From contig NZ_SNZA01000004.1 of the NCBI RefSeq assembly GCF_004363305.1, forward strand, positions 62,001-126,000: 64,000 nucleotides of DNA. Direction: 5' to 3'. The first letter of the stretch is position 1, and every line of letters starts with the position of its first letter. A program made the translations under genes and the position numbers. Below are positions 27,162 to 38,245 of the stretch, one piece after another. Source of the DNA: Marinomonas communis. Its GTDB lineage: Bacteria > Pseudomonadota > Gammaproteobacteria > Pseudomonadales > Marinomonadaceae. The notes under the pieces are model-generated. The model made no database searches. It worked only from the letters and a program-made list of their open reading frames with translations, and was not told the origin of the DNA.

Positions 27162-28257
27162 TTAAAGGCCTTGTTTAAGGCTTGCCACAATAAATTGGTC
27201 TAGGTTGCCATCAAGCACCGCGCCGGTGTTGGAACTTTCCACACCCGTACGCAAGTCCTTAATACGAGAAGCATCCAATACATAAGAACGGATTTGGCTT
27301 CCCCAACCGATATCAGACTTAGTGTCTTCTAAAGCCTGAGCCGCTTCCGTACGCTTTTGCATTTCCATTTCGTATAACTTGGCACGTAACTGTTTCATGG
27401 CAAAGTCACGGTTCGCGTGCTGTGAACGCTGACTTTGACACTGAACCACGATACCAGAAGGTACGTGGGTAATACGTACCGCGGAATCGGTGGTGTTTAC
27501 GTGCTGACCACCGGCACCGGATGAACGGTATGTATCCGTGCGAAGGTCTGCTGGATTGATATCGATTTCAACGTTGTCATCGATTTCAGGAGAAACAAAT
27601 ACTGACGCAAATGACGTATGGCGACGGTTACCCGAATCAAATGGAGATTTACGAACAAGACGGTGAACGCCTGTTTCTGTGCGCAACCAACCGAAAGCGT
27701 ATTCACCTTCAAAACGCACTGTCGCAGATTTAATACCCGCCACATCACCCGCTGACACTTCGACTAGCTCAACTTTAAAGCCCTTGTCTTCACCCCAGCG
27801 TAGGTACATACGCAACAGGATATTGGCCCAATCTTGAGCTTCTGTACCACCTGAACCAGATTGGATATCCAAGAACGCACAATTAGGGTCCATTTCACCC
27901 GAGAACATGCGACGAAACTCAAGTTCGCCCAGTTGCTTTTCAAGCTCATCAAGCTCTAACTGAACGGCTTCTACAGAATCTTCATCGTTCTCTTCTACCG
28001 CCATATCCAACAGAACCTGAGCGTCTTCTACGCCTGATTCCATGTTATCAATGGTCGATACCACCGCTTCAAGAGAAGAGCGCTCACGTCCTAATTTCTG
28101 AGCATAATCAGGGTCGTTCCAAACGTTTGGATCTTCTAGTTCGCGGTTAACTTCTTCTAGCCTTTCACTCTTTGACTCGTAGTCAAAGATACCCCCGAAG
28201 CACTTGGGTTCGTTCGGAAAGGTCTTTTATCTTCGAAATGATCGGATTAATTTCCAT
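27162..28257 (-). CDS. prfB: Peptide chain release factor 2, programmed +1 frameshift
   Basis: RF2 terminates translation at UGA and UAA. The gene starts at ATG 28257 and runs 24 codons to an in-frame TGA at 28185-28183; a +1 shift on CTT-T then enters the long frame down to 27162, giving 364 residues. The tripeptide anticodon SPF (in [10 protein letters not shown]) and the catalytic GGQ ([14 protein letters not shown]) are intact. Reading only the long frame would lose about 64 N-terminal residues. Confidence 0.96.
28183..28200 (-). other. RF2 programmed frameshift site
   Basis: On the minus strand the sequence reads CGGGGGTATCTTTGAC. GGGGG acts as internal Shine-Dalgarno and CTT TGA C is the slippery codon, stop and following C, the classical RF2 autoregulatory signal. 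The TGA is codon 25. Confidence 0.95.
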
Positions 28258-28399
28258 TTTTACGTCAATTTGCTATAAATTTATGTGGATTTAACGAATC
28301 GCCAATTGTAACGAATTTACCTGCGGCATAAAATGTTATTCGTTGCGAAAATAATGGAAATTCACCTTACATAACGCTTATCTAGCTGTCGGAGATACT

Positions 28400-28693
28400 A
28401 TGGAAAAGCCAACTGTTGCTGTCGACATTCTGGGCAAGTCTTTCAATATCAACTGCCCGAAAGGTCATGAGGCAGAATTAAAAGAAGCCGCAGAATATCT
28501 CAATAATCAAATGCGCGAACTTCGTGCAAGCGGTAAAGCGGTCGGACTTGAAAAAATTGCCATTATTACCGCTTTAAACATTACCCATGATTTGCTATCG
28601 AGCCGTCGCTATGCACGCTCAAATGAGCAGCAGCTACGAGAGCTAACCTCTCAGCTAGACTCAGCTCTGGGGCAGCAAAGCAAAGTTGGATAG
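28400..28693 (+). CDS. zapA: Cell division protein ZapA
   Basis: 97-residue FtsZ-bundling protein acting at the Z ring. VAVDILGKSFNINCPKGHEAEL and AAEYLNNQMRELR are the conserved N-terminal domain, followed by a C-terminal coiled coil. GGAG precedes the ATG. The order zapA, 6S RNA, fau is the standard gammaproteobacterial one. Confidence 0.95.
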   Translation: MEKPTVAVDILGKSFNINCPKGHEAELKEAAEYLNNQMRELRASGKAVGLEKIAIITALNITHDLLSSRRYARSNEQQLRELTSQLDSALGQQSKVG

Positions 28694-28816
28694 TCATTGT
28701 TTAGATAGACTTCGCGGCGTTTAGCAATAGTTTTAGTCACGAAAATTCTTCAAGTAGCCCGATGCCCCCCAAGATTTCTAGGGTGATTTTTCTCATCTTC
28801 TCCCCTATACTGGCGG

Positions 28817-28994
28817 TGTTTCCTGGGTTGTTCGAAGCGGCTTAACGCCCTTGAGCCTATGAGCAAATACCCGGAAAGATGCTGCAAGTTCGGTGTGCAT
28901 GTCCGTGCGACGGAAAGCCTAAAGAACTTCAGCTATTTCCACCTTGAACCACTGGGTTCAAGGCCAATAGCCGAAACGGCAACTTGGGAAACAC
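28817..28994 (+). ncRNA. ssrS: 6S RNA
   Basis: Regulatory RNA that binds sigma70 RNA polymerase and lowers its activity in stationary phase. Terminal stem: GTGTTTCC (28817-28824) pairs with GGAAACAC (28987-28994). Conserved landmarks are CCCTTGAGCC (28848-28857), TGTCCGTGCGACGGAAAGCC (28900-28919) and CACCTTGAACCACTGGGTTC (28930-28949). TATACT at 28806-28811 is a good -10. The position between zapA and fau confirms it. The ends are estimated from the stem. An apparent upstream extension of the fau frame runs through this RNA and is not real. Confidence 0.92.
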
Positions 28995-28999
28995 TTTTT

Positions 29000-29569
29000 A
29001 TGTCTTTAGATCGTCAAAGCTTGCGCCAATCATTGCGCGCAAAACGCAAACAACTCTCCGATATTGAACAACAAAACGCAGCAATCAAACTGCTAGAGCA
29101 ATTCCAATCTGCTCTCGCTTCGGCACTTTTACCTGAATCCAATCTCGCCCTTTACCTTACCAATGATGGTGAGATTTCGCCTGACGCCATCTGTGAATGG
29201 TGTTGGCAAAATAACATCAATGTCTATTTACCGGTTTTGGACGGCAAAGCACTTGTTTTCGCTCGCTATACACAAAATTGCGAGTGGCAGAAAAACAGCT
29301 TTAACATCTTAGAACCTGTTGACCCTGCACCGTTAAAAGGCGCTGATATGGACATGGTGCTGATGCCGTTAGTTGGCTTTGATGACCAAGGCGGACGCCT
29401 AGGTATGGGCGGTGGCTTTTACGATCGTACGTTTGAGAACAAATCTGAACGAACACACTTAATTGGCTTAGCGCACGATTGCCAAGAAGTTGACAATTTA
29501 CCTATTGAGTCATGGGACGTGCCTCTAAGCGGTATGCTGACGCCAAGCCGCTACATTAAGTGTGAGTAA
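29000..29569 (+). CDS. fau: 5-formyltetrahydrofolate cyclo-ligase (YgfA family)
   Basis: 189-residue ATP-dependent enzyme that returns 5-formyl-THF to the 5,10-methenyl-THF pool. RQSLRAKRKQLS is the N-terminal basic helix; LMPLVGFDDQGGRLGMGGGF and YDRTF are the ATP/substrate site. ATG at 29000, six bases past the 6S RNA stem, is chosen because the family begins there; in-frame upstream codons are 6S RNA. Possibly co-transcribed with 6S. Confidence 0.94.
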   Translation: MSLDRQSLRQSLRAKRKQLSDIEQQNAAIKLLEQFQSALASALLPESNLALYLTNDGEISPDAICEWCWQNNINVYLPVLDGKALVFARYTQNCEWQKNSFNILEPVDPAPLKGADMDMVLMPLVGFDDQGGRLGMGGGFYDRTFENKSERTHLIGLAHDCQEVDNLPIESWDVPLSGMLTPSRYIKCE

Positions 29570-29584
29570 GTTAACACATCCGCT

Positions 29585-30136
29585 TTAATGAGGGCTGATT
29601 TCTTCAGCCCTAGAAGCGATATCAACACTGAGTTTTCTCAGTACAGAAGACATCTTAGATACAGCGTACTCGTAACCCGAATCATCCAAAGACTCCCTTA
29701 AAACAAAACGCTGTTTAGACAATCGACCACTTCGTGACTCTTCTAACGTATAACTCCCCGCTAAAATGACAGCGTCCTGGTCGATGATATGAAAATAGTC
29801 TATTTGCAAATCCAGTTGGTAGGATTTTTCCGCCTCAACAGCTCTGGGCAAGTCACTTTCTAAAACCTTTGTAATGCCCACTTGAAGCGGCTCTGCCCAT
29901 AAATTGTTCGATGAGAAAAAGAGCTCATGATCCGATACCTGCAAAACAATGTTCGAACTTTTCAAATAATCCGATAATACGACAGAACGAATATTAATAA
30001 GTGTATGGCTCTGCTCAGCCTCAGCTGGCATTACATAGGTAGGTGTTCCATTTAAGACATAGTATTTAGGCGGCTGCAATGTGGAGGAAGAGCAACCAAC
30101 CATCAACCCCAAAAAAATCAGTAACAACAATCTCAT
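29585..30136 (-). CDS. pqiC: PqiC-like outer-membrane lipoprotein (DUF330 / ABC transport auxiliary)
   Basis: 183-residue lipoprotein. The signal peptide MRLLLLIFLGLMVGCSSS ends in a lipobox with Cys at 15. PPKYYVLNG is the start of the PqiC/YmbA domain. Partner of PqiB, forming an octameric ring on the outer-membrane side of the trans-envelope tunnel. The start overlaps the pqiB stop by four bases (ATGA), so the two are translationally coupled. Confidence 0.9.
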   Translation of the reverse strand: MRLLLLIFLGLMVGCSSSTLQPPKYYVLNGTPTYVMPAEAEQSHTLINIRSVVLSDYLKSSNIVLQVSDHELFFSSNNLWAEPLQVGITKVLESDLPRAVEAEKSYQLDLQIDYFHIIDQDAVILAGSYTLEESRSGRLSKQRFVLRESLDDSGYEYAVSKMSSVLRKLSVDIASRAEEISPH

Positions 30137-31803
30137 CGGCTTGCTCCACGAGGCTCTATATCTGGGGTAACTTGGCTTTTAAAAATCAAGCTATTAGGTG
30201 AGGTATTTATTTTCTGTAGCAGTGGCGTCAACTCTCGCATCGTATTCTGAATCTCAATCATGGTCTGATTAATAGAGGAAACACCGCTATCTTCCGTAGC
30301 GAACCTATCCAACAATAGATTTAAATTGCCGAGAGTTTCATTCATCTGGACCATATCAAACTCCGTTAACTTAGAGCTAATAGAAGCGCTTGCTTGGTTG
30401 AAAGCATTCGCGCTTTTTGACAAATCCTGCAGCAAATACCTCAAGTCTTGTGCAACACCTTGTAAAGGCAAGTCATTGATCTTGTCTAACGTAGTACTAA
30501 GCTGATCCGTAAACTGGACGATTTCATCTGGCATACTCGGAATCACAGGGTAGCCAGCAATGTGCTGGACACTCGAATTATTGTCTTTTGGATCATGCCT
30601 TAGATCAACGAAGACCGCCCCCGTTAAAAGACTCCCGGTCTTAAGAGAGGCTTTTAGACCATTTTTTAACCAGAGCTCGAATTGCTGATTGATAAAATCA
30701 CGCCCCGATTTATCGTCACTCAAATTCGCCCGTCCTGGCTGGACAGATATAAGCACTGGAATTTTATAAGAAGCTTCGTCCACCTCAAGCTTATGCTCCG
30801 CTAAACGAACATTGATATTTTCCACCTGACCAATCTGAAGACCACGATATTCAACTGGGGCACCAACCTTCAAACCACGAACCGAACTCTCAATCAGTAA
30901 GAGAAAATACACTTTCTCAGTGTAGCGATGGGACATAGCACTTTTAAAAGAGGGATATATCTGGAACACTTTGTCGCGATTAAATGGGTGAGTAGCAGGC
31001 ATTCCTTCTGGGTCATCAAAGGTGATCCCCCCAGCAATAAGAGACTCTAGATTCGGTGTCGTTACCCCTACCCCATCAGCTCCCAACTCCAGCTCGATAC
31101 CACTGGAATTCCAAAAACGTGTGTTGGACGTGATTAATCTATCAAAAGGCGCTTCAATAAATGCACTGTAACGAGCCACACGTTTTTCTAAATCATAATT
31201 TACCGTTTCAATACGACCTACAGCCAAGCCTCGGTAAATAACTTGATCCCCAACTTGCGCAGTAAAAGATTTCTCACTATTCAAAAACAACCGAATACCT
31301 GGGGTCCCAATAGGCGTTACTGGGGGAGCATTCAGTGCAACAAAATACCGGGTTGTCTGCTCACTAATACCTGGAGCCATATCTATATATGAACCAGATA
31401 ACAATGTTTGTAGCCCAGAGACTCCAGCAAGTGAAACACGAGGGGACACCACCCAAAAGCGGCTATCTGAGCGCAAATACTTCTCCGCTTCTTTATCCAA
31501 AACAGCCGTTACTAATACTCCTGTCGAATCATCATTCAACTCAATTTTATCAACATGCCCAATTACTACGTCACGGATCCTTATCTGAGTTTTGCCAGCT
31601 TCTAAACCAGAGGCTGTTTCAAACTCAATCTCAATATTGATCCCTCGGCTATTGATTTCCTGAAGCACAAACCATGCACTCACCATTAAGGTAATTAATG
31701 GAATAAGCCATATTTTAGAAATACCGCTATTAGATTTAATAACGGCAGGAGCAACAGCTTGTTTTTGTGATTCTCTTGAAGACTCGCTCATGCTATTGCT
31801 CAC
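30133..31803 (-). CDS. pqiB: PqiB, MCE-domain lipid transport tunnel protein
   Basis: 556-residue periplasmic protein with one N-terminal TM (about 28-46) and three MCE/MlaD domains (about 50-130, 165-230, 290-390), followed by long C-terminal helices that build a needle. TASGLEAGKTQIRIRDVVIG and GAPVEYRGLQIGQVENI are MCE repeats. Together with PqiA and PqiC it links inner and outer membranes, with a role in lipid homeostasis. The start overlaps the end of pqiA by 11 bases. Confidence 0.94.
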   Translation of the reverse strand: MSNSMSESSRESQKQAVAPAVIKSNSGISKIWLIPLITLMVSAWFVLQEINSRGINIEIEFETASGLEAGKTQIRIRDVVIGHVDKIELNDDSTGVLVTAVLDKEAEKYLRSDSRFWVVSPRVSLAGVSGLQTLLSGSYIDMAPGISEQTTRYFVALNAPPVTPIGTPGIRLFLNSEKSFTAQVGDQVIYRGLAVGRIETVNYDLEKRVARYSAFIEAPFDRLITSNTRFWNSSGIELELGADGVGVTTPNLESLIAGGITFDDPEGMPATHPFNRDKVFQIYPSFKSAMSHRYTEKVYFLLLIESSVRGLKVGAPVEYRGLQIGQVENINVRLAEHKLEVDEASYKIPVLISVQPGRANLSDDKSGRDFINQQFELWLKNGLKASLKTGSLLTGAVFVDLRHDPKDNNSSVQHIAGYPVIPSMPDEIVQFTDQLSTTLDKINDLPLQGVAQDLRYLLQDLSKSANAFNQASASISSKLTEFDMVQMNETLGNLNLLLDRFATEDSGVSSINQTMIEIQNTMRELTPLLQKINTSPNSLIFKSQVTPDIEPRGASR

Positions 31804-32941
31804 TTTCCCATAACATTCGACTATCGAAAGACATCGCCGCCAACATGGTTAATATCACCACCGCACAGAAAGCGATAATCGCCGCACCTGGAAAAATACT
31901 CATCGTACTCCCAAGCTGAACCAAACCTGCTAAAACAGCTACGACAAACACATCAATCATCGACCAGCGCCCCATCATTTCAGTCATTCGATATAGAAAA
32001 TATCGGTGTCTTATTCCAGCTCGGCTATTACTTTGTACCGAAAAATTTAAATAGCCAATCGCCAGCATTTTGAACATTGGAACCAATATGCTGGCAATAA
32101 AGATAACCGATGCAATCAAATATGAACCATGCTCCCAAAGCGTCACGACACCACCCACAATCGTTGAGGGGGTATCAGCTCCCAGAAAGCGTGTAGTCAT
32201 GATTGGCAAAATATTCGCAGGTATATACAACAAAACCGCGGTGACTAGTAGCGCCCAAGTCCACTGAGTGCGTTTGCGTTGTTTTTCTAAGCTAGTCGAC
32301 TTACTGCTTTTCTTCGCTATCAACAACTCTAATTGAAACCTGTCTAGGTACATAAGTGTGAGAACATAAAGCACCATAAAGCCCGCATAGAAATAGAAGC
32401 CTGGACCGAATGTCACATCAGCCATATCCGTTATCTTAACCATACTTACTAGCACACCCACCATAAATACTTCAGGCATACACCAAACAATAAAATTAAA
32501 GCAGATATCGATTTGGGATTTTGTCGCGTGACGACCAATCCCCAGCTTGATGGAAACCATCCAAAGACAAAGCAACAACAGAACGGCTGTAGGTAATAAG
32601 ATACAGACAAACAGTACAATACCCGCTAAAGCAATATGGTTTTGCTGCACTAGCGTTTCAATTTCTGTTGTTAAACTAATCGAGGCATGTAATCCGTTGG
32701 TAGAAAAAGAGAGAAAATTGAAAAACAATGATAAAGCCAGAAGAGCCAAACTAGACAGACCAAGGGCCAAAACCTTATCAACCCAGTTATGTTTAAACGA
32801 AGTCAGTTTATGCCCACACCTTGAGCAGCATGCAGATTGATTGGCTTCGAGCTGAGGTATAGCTGTATTAAGCCCGCACCTTTCACAGGAAATTACCCGT
32901 TCACTATCAAACTGACTGCGCAAATCTGAATTCATATCCAT
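31793..32941 (-). CDS. pqiA: PqiA, inner-membrane component of the Pqi lipid transport system
   Basis: About 382-residue polytopic protein with two duplicated four-TM halves. The N-terminal zinc ribbon is CERCGLN ... CCSRCGHKL. E. coli PqiA (417 aa) has a second cysteine ribbon before the second half; here the corresponding linker (around LIAKKSSKSTSLEKQRKRTQ) has no cysteines, so one metal site is missing. ATG at 32941 has GAG at 5 bases; a GTG at 32959 is an alternative. First gene of pqiABC. Confidence 0.92.
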   Translation of the reverse strand: MDMNSDLRSQFDSERVISCERCGLNTAIPQLEANQSACCSRCGHKLTSFKHNWVDKVLALGLSSLALLALSLFFNFLSFSTNGLHASISLTTEIETLVQQNHIALAGIVLFVCILLPTAVLLLLCLWMVSIKLGIGRHATKSQIDICFNFIVWCMPEVFMVGVLVSMVKITDMADVTFGPGFYFYAGFMVLYVLTLMYLDRFQLELLIAKKSSKSTSLEKQRKRTQWTWALLVTAVLLYIPANILPIMTTRFLGADTPSTIVGGVVTLWEHGSYLIASVIFIASILVPMFKMLAIGYLNFSVQSNSRAGIRHRYFLYRMTEMMGRWSMIDVFVVAVLAGLVQLGSTMSIFPGAAIIAFCAVVILTMLAAMSFDSRMLWESEQ

Positions 32942-33017
32942 ATCACTCAAAAAAACCACTCGCCATAAAAGTATTCCATTACTAACTCATAAAACCTTAC
33001 TCATTTAATGGATAAAA

Positions 33018-33761
33018 TCAGTGAGAGTCAAATAAAGGCTTTAGCATTACAAAGGCAGGATACTCTGGCCGACCTGGCCAATGGTAGCCAAAAAGCTGGA
33101 TAAGTTTAGGCATGATGGTGATTTCTAAATCGAGATTTGGACGGAGCATGGCATCCAACAATGCCCCTTCGGATACTGATATCAGTTCGATGGTAGGCAG
33201 ATCTTCATATAGTGTCCCCTCTATCCGCCACTGCTGGACATTTGCAACATACTTATTGCTATTGAAGCCATAAGAAAGCTCACCAGACGACCAATCAGCC
33301 CGCCCACTAAACTCGGTAAAGCGCTGTTTTGAGAAAGAATATTGACTACTCCAAGACTTAATCTCTATTAAGCTACCAGTGATTTTTTCAGCTCGAGGAA
33401 AAAAGAGGCTACGTAAGAGATTTGGGTGAATAGTCATCTCATCCACCCATGTGGATACTGAAAAAACGCTTGGGCGAATACGCCCATGTCCCTTAACTTG
33501 GGAATGCTGTACAAACCACTCAACAGGCTGGCAGATTGAAGGCATGGTCCATGAAATCTGTAAGGGCTCAGTTACCCCCTCAGCGTCAATAAGAGCCTGA
33601 CCAGACCACCAATGGCCAGACACCTCCCGCACTTGAACACCCTTTGGCAAAACAGTCTGAATCTGCTTCGACCATACTTGAAGCGGTAAAAAGACCAAAC
33701 ATAATAGGGTTAGAACGAATATGAGAAATGCGCTTAACCCTATGTATGATTTCCGGCCCAT
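33018..33761 (-). CDS. GspN-like protein (type II secretion protein N family)
   Basis: 247-residue protein with one N-terminal TM (about 8-27) and a mainly beta periplasmic region. VREVSGHWWSGQALIDAEG and LQISWTMP match the GspN pattern, where this subunit of type II secretion is optional. There are no other gsp genes in the window; the neighbours are pqiABC and kdsB. The orphan context suggests either a remote T2SS locus or an envelope function related to AsmA-like lipid carriers, which share this look. Annotation by motif resemblance only. Confidence 0.6.
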   Translation of the reverse strand: MGRKSYIGLSAFLIFVLTLLCLVFLPLQVWSKQIQTVLPKGVQVREVSGHWWSGQALIDAEGVTEPLQISWTMPSICQPVEWFVQHSQVKGHGRIRPSVFSVSTWVDEMTIHPNLLRSLFFPRAEKITGSLIEIKSWSSQYSFSKQRFTEFSGRADWSSGELSYGFNSNKYVANVQQWRIEGTLYEDLPTIELISVSEGALLDAMLRPNLDLEITIMPKLIQLFGYHWPGRPEYPAFVMLKPLFDSH

Positions 33762-33769
33762 TATAGCCT

Positions 33770-34543
33770 CTACTGAACCGAGAGCTTCTTCGTCAAAGCT
33801 TCAAGGTCTTCTGGCGTATCGACACCGTGTGGTGGTAGCTCTTTGGTTAGCGCCACTTGCACTTTAATGCCTTGGTGAAGGAAGCGCAGTTGCTCCAGTT
33901 TTTCCCATTTCTCTAGTGGTGACATGGGCATTTGCGCATAACGTCCCAACAAAGACACACGATAAACATACAAACCAACGTGGCGTAATGCAGGATAATC
34001 TTCAGCAATCTGTTTTGCTTCTTGCGCAAAGCCATCACGATCCCATGGCATGGTGGCACGACTAAAGTACAGCGCACGACCTTTAGCGTCACACACTACT
34101 TTCACAACACTTGGGTTAAAAATATCTTCTTCACGATGAATCGGACACGCCACGGTCGCCATCTCAGACTCTTTGTCGTCCGCTAAGGCTTGTACAGCGT
34201 TATGAATCAAGCCAATGGGTAACAAAGGCTCATCCCCCTGCACATTAACCACGATCTCATCGCCTAACCAACCTTTAATGGTCGCCACTTCTGCTAGACG
34301 CTCTGTACCATTTTCATGATCTGTACGAGTCATCACCACATCAGCACCAAACTCTTCTGCGGCTTTGAAAATATCTTCATGATCAGTGGCGATGGTGACT
34401 GACTCAGCCCCCGCTTTTAGTGCCAATTCGTAGACCCATTGCACCACCGGCTTGCCAGCGAGATTGGCCAGCATTTTCTGGGGGAAACGCTGGGAAGCAA
34501 AGCGCGCCGGAATCACAATATGAAACGCAGGTAAGTTACTCAT
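33770..34543 (-). CDS. kdsB: CMP-Kdo synthetase (3-deoxy-manno-octulosonate cytidylyltransferase)
   Basis: Activates Kdo with CTP for lipid A-Kdo assembly. The nucleotide-binding N-terminus IVIPARFASQRFPQKML and the NVQGDEPLLP motif are conserved. ATG at 34543 gives 257 residues; an upstream in-frame TTG (34549) is less likely. It starts two bases after the kdsC stop and ends the four-gene kds operon. Confidence 0.96.
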   Translation of the reverse strand: MSNLPAFHIVIPARFASQRFPQKMLANLAGKPVVQWVYELALKAGAESVTIATDHEDIFKAAEEFGADVVMTRTDHENGTERLAEVATIKGWLGDEIVVNVQGDEPLLPIGLIHNAVQALADDKESEMATVACPIHREEDIFNPSVVKVVCDAKGRALYFSRATMPWDRDGFAQEAKQIAEDYPALRHVGLYVYRVSLLGRYAQMPMSPLEKWEKLEQLRFLHQGIKVQVALTKELPPHGVDTPEDLEALTKKLSVQ

Positions 34544-34545
34544 GA

Positions 34546-35132
34546 TCAATCTTTCTTCTCAAATTCTGGGCGCTTAGCCAATTCATACGCCTTTTCTAAC
34601 GGCATTCTCGTAGCAAGCACCAAATCAGCCACTTCACGAGCGACACCTTGTCCTGCCGAGCGTTTCAAAGTGATATCACAGTGACGTAGCAACAAAGTAT
34701 GAGCATCCGCAGGACACAGTGAAATACCGACTTTTGGCATCACTTGTAAATCAATCACATCATCACCGACATAAGCCACTTGCTCGGGCTCTAGGGTTAG
34801 GGTTCGCATCAATTCATCAAACGCCGCCGCCTTATCACGACAACCGTAATAGGCATGCTTCACACCAAGGTCTTCCATGCGCTTACGTAGTGGTGCAGAA
34901 TCTTTCGCGGTGATAACCGCTACATCGACTCCCCATTTTGGTAGAAGCTTCAACGCTACGCCATCTTTGACATTGAAACGTTTCACCGCCTCACCATCCG
35001 AACCGTAGTACAGGCCGCCATCGGTGAGTACACCGTCCACATCAAAGATAACCAATTTCAAAAACGGCAATTTCTTCATCAGAAGGTTGCCGTTCACAAG
35101 CTCTCGGTAGTGTTCTAAGAAAGCAACGTCCA

Positions 35133-35133
<1 letters not shown>
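34546..35133 (-). CDS. kdsC: Kdo-8-phosphate phosphatase
   Basis: HAD-superfamily phosphatase, 195 residues. LVIFDVDGVLTDGG carries the nucleophile/acid aspartates (motif I), VAVITAKDS is motif II, and YVGDDVIDLQVM is motif III. It has a short extra N-terminus (about 20 residues); a Met at residue 19 (MKKLPFLKL) is an alternative start. Start overlaps the last base of kdsA. Confidence 0.95.
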
Positions 35134-36990
<1,857 letters not shown>

Positions 36991-37041
36991 GGGCCAACTC
37001 GAATTCGTAAATAGTGGCGCCATTATACAGAGGCAAAAGCA

Positions 37042-37070
37042 GAACGCCTACCAAAGCAAGGTAGGCGTTC
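37042..37070 (-). terminator. Hairpin between znuA and kdsD
   Basis: GAACGCCTACC (37042-37052) and GGTAGGCGTTC (37060-37070) pair over 11 bp. The T-run on the minus strand is weak (TGCTTTTG), so termination of znuA may be incomplete. Confidence 0.75.
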
Positions 37071-37079
37071 CATTTTGTT

Positions 37080-38153
37080 TTACTTAAGACAAGTCGCGTA
37101 TTGACCCGCTAACGCTTCAAGGAAAGCTGGGTAGCTATCATTTGACAGCTTCAATGATACGCCAAGTGGATCAAGAACAGCCGTTTTTACATCTGTTCCA
37201 TCAATCAAGGTTTCAACGATAGCTGGGCTGAATTGTGGCTCACTGAAGATACAAGCCACATTGTGTTCTTCGATTTCTGTACGGATATTTGCAACAGTCT
37301 TTGCCCCCGGCTTGCGTTCTGGGCTGAGTGTCACTGCACCTTTGTTATTCAGACCATAATGACCTTCGAAATAGCCATATGCCTCATGGAACACAAAGTA
37401 TGGCACATCTTTAATAGGAGCCAATGTAGCTTTCACATTATTGTCCGCAGTTTCTAGAGCCCTAACAAAGGCTTGATAGTTAGCAGCGAACTCTTGTTTA
37501 TGTTCGGGATCAAGTTTGCTTAACTGCTCCATTACATTGTGCGCTAGAACTTTCGCATTAGCAGGATCTAACCAAACATGTGGGTCAGTGCCCGTGTGAT
37601 CATGGCCTTCATGCCCATGTTCATCGTGAGCTTCATGCTCATGATCTTTATGGTCATGCTCATCATGATCGTGATCCTCATGCCCTTCATGGTCGTGATC
37701 TTCGTGGTCGTGCTCTTCATGCTCACCATGGGACGCTTCGTGATCATGATCTCCATCATCACCATGCTCATCATGATGAGCTTCATGGTCATGTTCTTCG
37801 TGGTCATGATCATGACCTTCTTCACCAAATTCACGAAGGTAGGTACCGCTCAAAGCCATCCATTCGATGTCTTTTTTGCTGGAAAGATTTGCTAAAGGTT
37901 TTTCAAGGAAGGTTTCAAGTGACTCCCCCACCCAAACAACCAAATCCGCTTGATCCAATTTACGCAGGTCCGATGGACGCATAGCGTAATCATGTGGCGA
38001 TGCTTGGTTATTCACTAACTGCTCAACCTTGACTTCATCACCACCAATGGCCGTAACGATCATTGAGACAGGCTTAATAGAGGTAACAACTTGAGTTTGA
38101 GCAAATGCAGAAACAGACAATAATAAAGAGGCGGGTAAAGCGTACTTCAACAT
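37080..38153 (-). CDS. znuA: Zinc ABC transporter periplasmic binding protein ZnuA
   Basis: Captures periplasmic zinc for a ZnuBC permease. The signal peptide KYALPASLLLSVSAFA is followed by VTSIKPVSMIVTAIGGDEV, then SPHDYAMRPSD with a zinc-ligand histidine. A long His/Asp/Glu loop (about residues 118-191) precedes GTDPHVWLDPANAKV; FHEAYGYFE supplies another ligand. The loop is longer than usual (about 70 residues, over 25 histidines). ATG at 38153 is chosen over 38171. znuB, znuC and zur are not in the window. A Zur box lies 25 bases upstream. Confidence 0.95.
   Translation of the reverse strand: MLKYALPASLLLSVSAFAQTQVVTSIKPVSMIVTAIGGDEVKVEQLVNNQASPHDYAMRPSDLRKLDQADLVVWVGESLETFLEKPLANLSSKKDIEWMALSGTYLREFGEEGHDHDHEEHDHEAHHDEHGDDGDHDHEASHGEHEEHDHEDHDHEGHEDHDHDEHDHKDHEHEAHDEHGHEGHDHTGTDPHVWLDPANAKVLAHNVMEQLSKLDPEHKQEFAANYQAFVRALETADNNVKATLAPIKDVPYFVFHEAYGYFEGHYGLNNKGAVTLSPERKPGAKTVANIRTEIEEHNVACIFSEPQFSPAIVETLIDGTDVKTAVLDPLGVSLKLSNDSYPAFLEALAGQYATCLK
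37585..37815 (-). repeat. Low-complexity His/Asp/Glu codon repeat within znuA
   Basis: GATCATGAX-type codons (for His-Asp and His-Glu) are repeated for about 230 bases. This produces long spurious open frames on the other strand and in other registers, and the stretch may vary in length by slippage. Confidence 0.8.
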
Positions 38154-38177
38154 GAGATCGGGTCCAACCATAAAAGA

Positions 38178-38192
38178 TGTTATAACATAACA
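38178..38192 (-). promoter_or_regulatory. Candidate Zur box of znuA
   Basis: TGTTATAACATAACA matches the gammaproteobacterial Zur core TGTTATANTATAACA at 14 of 15 positions (C for T at position 9). It lies 25 bases before the znuA start, so zinc-dependent repression is expected. Confidence 0.78.
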
Positions 38193-38245
38193 GTAACAAC
38201 TTTCTAGATAAGACTCAATCCCATCAACACAAATTCTTCGCAGTC

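Noticed and set aside
28859..28999. N-terminal extension of the fau frame by 47 codons
   Set aside because: These bases are 6S RNA; the enzyme family begins at the ATG at 29000.
37590..37815. Direct repeats resembling a CRISPR array
   Set aside because: The repeats are short in-frame His/Asp/Glu codons without constant repeats or unique spacers.
37568..37984. Several long His- or Met-rich frames on both strands
   Set aside because: They are shadows of the GAT/CAT codon repeat that encodes the ZnuA histidine loop.
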